Assembly: GCA_013693755.1 (NCBI GenBank)
Contig: CP059256.1
Span: 1,438,942-1,444,882 of the forward strand
Direction of reading: 5' to 3'
Length of the DNA: 5,941 nucleotides
Source of the DNA: Burkholderiaceae bacterium
Lineage (GTDB): Bacteria > Pseudomonadota > Gammaproteobacteria > Burkholderiales > Burkholderiaceae_C
Notes under the pieces: generated by a model
What the model saw: the letters and a program-made list of their open reading frames with translations, nothing else
Told to the model about the DNA's origin: nothing
The model's database searches: none
Shown here: positions 1 to 5,941 of the stretch, piece after piece
Numbering within the stretch: position 1 is the stretch's first letter
Layout of the letters: each line of letters starts with the position of its first letter
Position numbers and translations under genes: made by a program

Positions 1-171
1 CCAGCTGTTGAGCCGCTCGGCCAGCACCTCGTAGCGGCCCGCGTGCTCGCCCAGGCCATGCACGATGAGGAAGGTGCCGCGCCGGCGCTGCCCGCGCTCG
101 AGCGGCCATTCGCACAAGGCAATGCGCTCGCCATCGAGGGCGATGTAATTGCTCATGCGGGCGTCGGCCAT
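1..171 (-). CDS. Alpha/beta hydrolase (lysophospholipase / monoacylglycerol lipase-like), N-terminal part, cut by window edge
   Basis: Translation from the ATG at 171 gives 57 residues beginning MADARMSNYIALDGERIALC and reaching FLIVHGLGEHAGRYEVLAER. The HGLGEHAGRY segment is typical of the Hydrolase_4 / serine aminopeptidase S33 group of alpha/beta hydrolases, which includes monoacylglycerol lipases and lysophospholipases; the HG pair belongs to the oxyanion-hole loop after the first core beta strand. The nucleophile elbow (GxSxG) and the rest of the triad lie beyond the left edge, so substrate cannot be predicted. No signal peptide is seen, so the protein is probably cytoplasmic. A second in-frame ATG at 156 (MSNYIALDG) is an equally plausible start, since neither has a good ribosome binding site. 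The gene follows glgP by about 47 bp on the same strand and may be the last member of the operon, though it has no obvious role in glycogen metabolism. Confidence 0.8.
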   Translation of the reverse strand, partial: MADARMSNYIALDGERIALCEWPLERGQRRRGTFLIVHGLGEHAGRYEVLAERLNSW

Positions 172-218
172 GGGTGGCGTCGTTGTTCTGTGGGTCTCCG
201 CGTTCAGTGTGCCACGAC
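172..218 (-). other. Short glgP-hydrolase gap without recognisable signal
   Basis: These 47 bases separate the likely glgP stop from the next ATG. There is no T-tract terminator and no promoter that I can recognise. A GGAGAC stands more than 20 bases before the ATG at 171, too far for a normal ribosome binding site. In the sequence as given, the last glgP frame stays open through this gap and joins the hydrolase frame, probably because of an indel near the glgP end. Confidence 0.4.
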
Positions 219-2695
<2,477 letters not shown>

Positions 2696-2699
<4 letters not shown>

Positions 2700-4188
2700 G
2701 ATTCGGCTCGGGCAGAAGAGGGGCGGGAGCGGGTGAGGGCATCGTACAGATCGGCATAGGCCCGGGCCGCGCGGGCCCAGTCGAAGCGCTGCTGCATGGC
2801 ATGGGCTTGCACGCGCTGCCATTCGGCCTCGCGACGGCGCAGCGCGAAGGCGCGGCGCACCGCGGCGTCGAGCGCTTCGGGCGTGAAGTCGCGGAACACG
2901 AAGCCGCTGGCGCTGCCGTCATCGAGCGCCTCGAGGCTGCAGTCCACCACCGTGTCGGCCAGACCGCCGACCTCGCGGACCAGCGGCAGCGCGCCGTAGC
3001 GCAGCCCGTAGAGCTGGGTCAGGCCGCAGGGCTCGAAGCGCGAGGGCACCAGCACCACGTCGCCGGCGGCCATGATGCGGTGCGCCAGCGCTTCGTCATA
3101 GCCGGTCTGCAGCACCGCCTGGCCGGGGTGGCGCGCGCAGGCTCGCGCAGGGCTTGCTCGATGGCGGCGTCCCCGCTACCCAGCACCACGAGCTGGCCGC
3201 CGCGCGCCACCAGCGCGTCGAGCACGGCGGGCAGCAGGTGCAGGCCTTTCTGCTCGGAGAGCCGGCTCACCGCGCCAAACAGCAGCGCACCCGGCCGCTG
3301 GCGCAAGCCCAGCGCCTTTGCAGCCGCCGCTTGTTGCGCGCCTTGCCCGCCAGGTGGTCGGCGTCGTAGTGCGCCTCCAGCAAGGGGTCGTGCGCCGGGT
3401 CCCACACCCGGTCGTCCACGCCGTTGAGGATGCCGTGCAGCACCGCGGCGCGCGCGCGCAGCACGCCGTCGAGGCCGAAGCCTTGTTCGGGGTCAGAATC
3501 TCGCGGGCGTAGCGCGGGCTCACGGTGGTGAGCGCATCGCTGAACTGCAGGCCCGCCTTCATGAACGACACATCGCCGAAGAACTCCAGCCCGTCCAGGC
3601 TGAACAGGCTTTCGGGCAGCCCGAGCTGTGGCCACAGCGCGGCGCCGAAGCGCCCCTGGTAGGCCAGGTTGTGGATGGTGAAGACGCTGGCGCAGCGCGG
3701 CGCCGCGCCGTCGGCGCGCAGATAGGCCGCAGCCAGCCCGGCGTGCCAGTCGTGCGCATGCAGCACGTCGGGCACGAACTGCGCGTCCGCGCCCTGGGCC
3801 AGGCGCGCGGCCACCCAGCCCAGCAGCGCGAAGCGCTGGCCGTTGTCGGGCCAGTCGTGGCCGCTGGCGTCCTGGTAGGGGCCGCCCGGCCGGGCGTAGA
3901 GCGCGGGCAGGTCGATGAGCCACAGCGGCTGGCCACCCTCGCGCACGCGCGCGGCTGCACGGCCACGTGCGCGCCCAGGGCGCGCACGAAAGGCGGCGCC
4001 TGCCGCGTGGGCAGCAGCAAGGCTTCGCCGGTGTTCTCGGTGCCCGCGCGCAGCGCGGAAAGCCCGGCAGCAGAAGCCGCGCGTCCAGCCCGGCGGCGCG
4101 CTGTGCGGCGGGCAGGGCCGCGCACACGTCGGCCAGCCCCGGTCTTGAGCAGCGGGTACAGCTCGGCGCAGACGTGCAGCACCTTCAC
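2696..4188 (-). CDS. glgA: Glycogen synthase (ADP-glucose dependent, GT5), six frameshifts
   Basis: GlgA transfers glucose from ADP-glucose to the non-reducing end of alpha-1,4-glucan. The N-terminal GT5 domain begins [18 protein letters not shown], with the Lys that binds ADP-glucose (E. coli Lys15), and continues with [36 protein letters not shown] and [10 protein letters not shown]. The second Rossmann domain has [22 protein letters not shown] and [19 protein letters not shown], whose Glu (about residue 388) matches E. coli Glu377, and ends with [11 protein letters not shown] and SGFVF. The reading frame is broken near 4136-4140 (two bases missing), 4057-4059, 3945-3952, 3489-3492, 3317-3320 and 3131-3139 (one base each). 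Restoring these seven bases gives exactly 499 codons from the GTG at 4188 to the TGA at 2696-2698, slightly longer than E. coli GlgA (477). Every break is flanked by conserved sequence in the correct new frame, so sequence error is more likely than decay. The gene is overlapped by glgC upstream and glgP downstream. Confidence 0.95.
4185..4188 (-). other. glgC stop / glgA start overlap (GTGA)
   Basis: The minus strand reads ATG CGG TGA at the end of glgC, and the GTG made by its last bases starts glgA (GTG AAG GTG CTG CAC, giving MKVLH). The two genes share four bases, a classic arrangement for translational coupling. It argues that GlgC and GlgA, consecutive enzymes of the pathway, are made together. 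Confidence 0.85.
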
Positions 4189-5485
4189 CGCATCGCTCCG
4201 GCGTAGGGCATGGGGTAGCCCAGCCGCTCCAGCATGGCCGGCGTGACCAGCACCACGCCGTCCGCGGTGCGGGAGAAACGCTGCGCGTCGAGCCCGGCGT
4301 CCTCGCCGATCACCATGCCCTCGGGCAGCCGGCAACCCGCGTCGATCACCACCTTGCGCAGGCGGCAGTGCCGGCCCACCTCCACGCCGGGCAGCAGCAC
4401 CGCCTCCTCGACGCGGGCGTAGGAATTGACCCGCACCCGCGAGAACAGCACCGAGCGCCGGATGTGCGCGCCCGAGACGATGCAGCCGCCCGAGACCAGC
4501 GAATCCACCGCGCTGCCGCGGCGGTCGTCGTCGTCGAACACGAACTTCGCGGGCGGCAGCTGCTCCTGGTGGGTCCAGATCGGCCAGTTGCGGTCGTACA
4601 TGTCGAGCTCGGGCACGGTGTTGGTGAGGTCGAGGTTGGCCGCCCAGTAGGCGTCGATGGTGCCCACGTCGCGCCAGTAGACCGGCGCGTCCGGGCTACT
4701 GCTGACGCAGGATTCGCCGAACGGGTGCGCCACCGCATCGCCCCGCGCCACCATGGCGGGAATCAGGTCGCGGCCGAAGTCGCGCGCGGAAGCCGGGTTG
4801 GCGGCGTCGGCCTCGAGTGCGGCGTAGAGGTAGTCGGCGTCGAACACGTACACGCCCATGCTGGCCAGTGCATGGCTGGGGCGGCCGGGCATGGGCGCGG
4901 GCTGCGCGGGCTTCTCCTCGAAGCGCACGATGCGGCGCTCCTCGTTCACCGCCATCACGCCGAAGGCGCTGGCCTCGGCCAGCGGCACCTCGATGCAGGC
5001 CACTGTGCAGGGGCGCCGCGCTCGGCATGGTCGGCGATCAGCCGGCTGTAGTCCATCTTGTAGACATGGTCGCCGGCGAGCACCAGGATGTAGCGCGGCC
5101 GGTTGGGGCGCAGGATGTCGAGGTTCTGGTAGACGGCGTCGGCCGTGCCCTGGTACCAGGAGGTCTCGTCGATGCGCTGCTGCGCGGGCAGCAGGTCGAG
5201 GAACTCGTTGAATTCGCTGCGCAGGAAGGACCAGCCGCGCTGCAGGTGGCGCAGCAGGCTGTGCGACTTGTACTGGGTGATGACGCCGATGCGCCGCACG
5301 CCGGAGTTGAGGCAGTTCGAAAGCGCGAAGTCGATGATGCGGAACTTGCCACCGAAGTAGACCGCGGGCTTGGCGCGCCGGTCGGTCAGCGCACCCAGGC
5401 GCGAGCCGCGCCCGCCCGCGAGGACGAGCGCGATGGTCTGCCGCGCCAGCTGATACGGCGCCTGCGGGTTGGTCGAGTGGGGCAT
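4185..5485 (-). CDS. glgC: Glucose-1-phosphate adenylyltransferase (ADP-glucose pyrophosphorylase), one frameshift
   Basis: GlgC makes ADP-glucose and pyrophosphate from ATP and glucose-1-phosphate, the committed step of bacterial glycogen synthesis. The N-terminal nucleotidyltransferase domain has the signature LAGGRGSRL at residues 22-30, the [20 protein letters not shown] block, Tyr111 in the [10 protein letters not shown] motif (E. coli Tyr114), catalytic Asp139 in LAGDHVYK (E. coli Asp142) and the glucose-1-phosphate-binding Lys192 in FEEKP (E. coli Lys195). The C-terminal part is the left-handed beta-helix with [22 protein letters not shown] and PEGMVIGE. The frame breaks near 5010-5014 after DHAERGA: one base is missing before [18 protein letters not shown], which continues in the next frame. 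The corrected length is 433 residues, close to the 431 of E. coli. The ATG at 5485 is supported by the upstream GAGGAG. The TGA stop (4185-4187) overlaps the glgA start. The break is most likely a sequencing error. Confidence 0.95.
4196..4199 (-). promoter_or_regulatory. Ribosome binding site of glgA inside the glgC end
   Basis: GGAG on the minus strand lies seven bases (CGATGCG) before the GTG at 4188. It decides in favour of this GTG as the glgA start. The nearby ATG at 4193 is the glgC penultimate-region Met codon and runs straight into the glgC stop, so it cannot start glgA. Confidence 0.7.
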
Positions 5486-5492
5486 GGCGGTT

Positions 5493-5498
5493 CTCCTC
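5493..5498 (-). promoter_or_regulatory. Ribosome binding site of glgC
   Basis: On the minus strand GAGGAG is followed by seven bases (AACCGCC) and then the ATG at 5485. This is a strong Shine-Dalgarno match at normal spacing and fixes the glgC start. It is the best ribosome binding site in the window, which suggests that glgC initiates independently although it shares a transcript with malQ. The rest of the 49-bp gap (5486-5534) shows no convincing -10/-35 promoter and no terminator; it contains only a short CGGGCCCG palindrome with no room for a loop. Confidence 0.8.
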
Positions 5499-5534
5499 GT
5501 TGTGGGTGTCGTCGAAACCGTGGGGCGGGCCCGT

Positions 5535-5941
5535 TCAGGCGCGGCCGTGCGCGCGGGCGATTTCGGCCAGCCGCGCCGCGGGCTCGGGGCCGACCTGATT
5601 CCAGTCGAAGCGCCAGCGCCAGCAGCCCTCGGCCTGTCCCGGCGTGTTCATGCGGTGGCGGCCGTCGAGGCCGAGCACGTCCTGGAACGGCACGATCACC
5701 GTGCGCGCGACCGACTGCGACACCGCGCGGATCATGGCCCAGTGGATGCCCTCGTCCACCGCCGGCCCGAGGTAGCGGCGCACCAGCGCCTGGGACTGCG
5801 GCGCCAGGGCCGTCCACCAGCCCACCGTGGTGTCGTTGTCGTGCGTGCCGGTGTAGGCGACGGTGGCGGCGTCGTAGTTGTGCGGCAGGTGCGGGTTCTG
5901 GGCATGGCCGTCGAAGCCGAACTGCAGCACCCGCATGCCGG
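5535..5941 (-). CDS. malQ: 4-alpha-glucanotransferase (amylomaltase), C-terminal part, cut by window edge
   Basis: This is the last ~135 residues of a glycoside hydrolase family 77 enzyme, which moves alpha-1,4-glucan segments between maltodextrins in the cytoplasm. The visible frame is open from the right edge to a TGA at 5535-5537. It carries the family hallmark [14 protein letters not shown], in which the Asp after His corresponds to the third catalytic acid of amylomaltases (Asp395 in the Thermus enzyme). Before it stands a HLPHNY segment, and near the end [15 protein letters not shown], another conserved GH77 C-terminal block. The nucleophile and acid/base residues lie outside the window. 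Unlike its neighbours this piece shows no frameshift. It sits 49 bp upstream of glgC on the same strand and is probably co-transcribed with it, supplying or trimming linear glucans for the glycogen enzymes. The family assignment is firm; the gene symbol follows from it. Confidence 0.95.
   Translation of the reverse strand, partial: GMRVLQFGFDGHAQNPHLPHNYDAATVAYTGTHDNDTTVGWWTALAPQSQALVRRYLGPAVDEGIHWAMIRAVSQSVARTVIVPFQDVLGLDGRHRMNTPGQAEGCWRWRFDWNQVGPEPAARLAEIARAHGRA

Noticed and set aside
5009..5016. Programmed frameshift in glgC
   Set aside because: There is no slippery heptamer or evident downstream stimulator, GlgC is not known to need frameshifting, and the same kind of break occurs many times in the neighbouring genes.
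5486..5534. Promoter for glgC in the malQ-glgC gap
   Set aside because: Only the ribosome binding site is clear; no -35/-10 pair can be recognised in this GC-rich 49-bp gap.

Overview
This window is a glycogen and alpha-glucan metabolism operon from a high-GC bacterium. Every gene is read from the minus strand, so transcription runs from right to left. The very high G+C content, the GC-rich third codon positions and the malQ-glgC-glgA-glgP order with overlapping ends suggest a betaproteobacterium, probably of the Burkholderiales. That placement is an inference from style and protein flavour, not a database match.

Layout from the upstream side (right) to the downstream side (left): the 3' end of malQ (4-alpha-glucanotransferase, 5535-5941, cut by the window edge); a 49-bp gap with a clear ribosome binding site; glgC (ADP-glucose pyrophosphorylase, 4185-5485); glgA (glycogen synthase, 2696-4188), whose GTG start overlaps the glgC stop; glgP (glycogen phosphorylase, about 219-2699), whose probable ATG start overlaps the glgA stop; and the first 57 codons of an alpha/beta hydrolase (1-171, cut by the left edge). 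No stretch longer than about 50 bases lacks a gene, and no RNA gene, mobile element, CRISPR array or convincing terminator is visible.

The genes form one metabolic unit. GlgC activates glucose-1-phosphate to ADP-glucose, GlgA polymerises it into alpha-1,4-glucan, GlgP phosphorolyses glucan back to glucose-1-phosphate, and MalQ redistributes short maltodextrins. Synthesis and degradation are therefore on one transcript, and control must come largely from enzyme allostery. The branching and debranching enzymes (glgB, glgX) are not in the window; they may lie upstream beyond malQ.

The most striking property is technical. glgC, glgA and glgP are broken by about 13 small frameshifts (1 + 6 + 6), yet conserved motifs continue on both sides of each. 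Most are explained by one or two missing bases in G/C runs or CG repeats. When these are corrected the proteins have normal family lengths (about 433, 499 and 825-828 residues). This looks like indel error in the sequence rather than gene decay. I see no undescribed biological system here.
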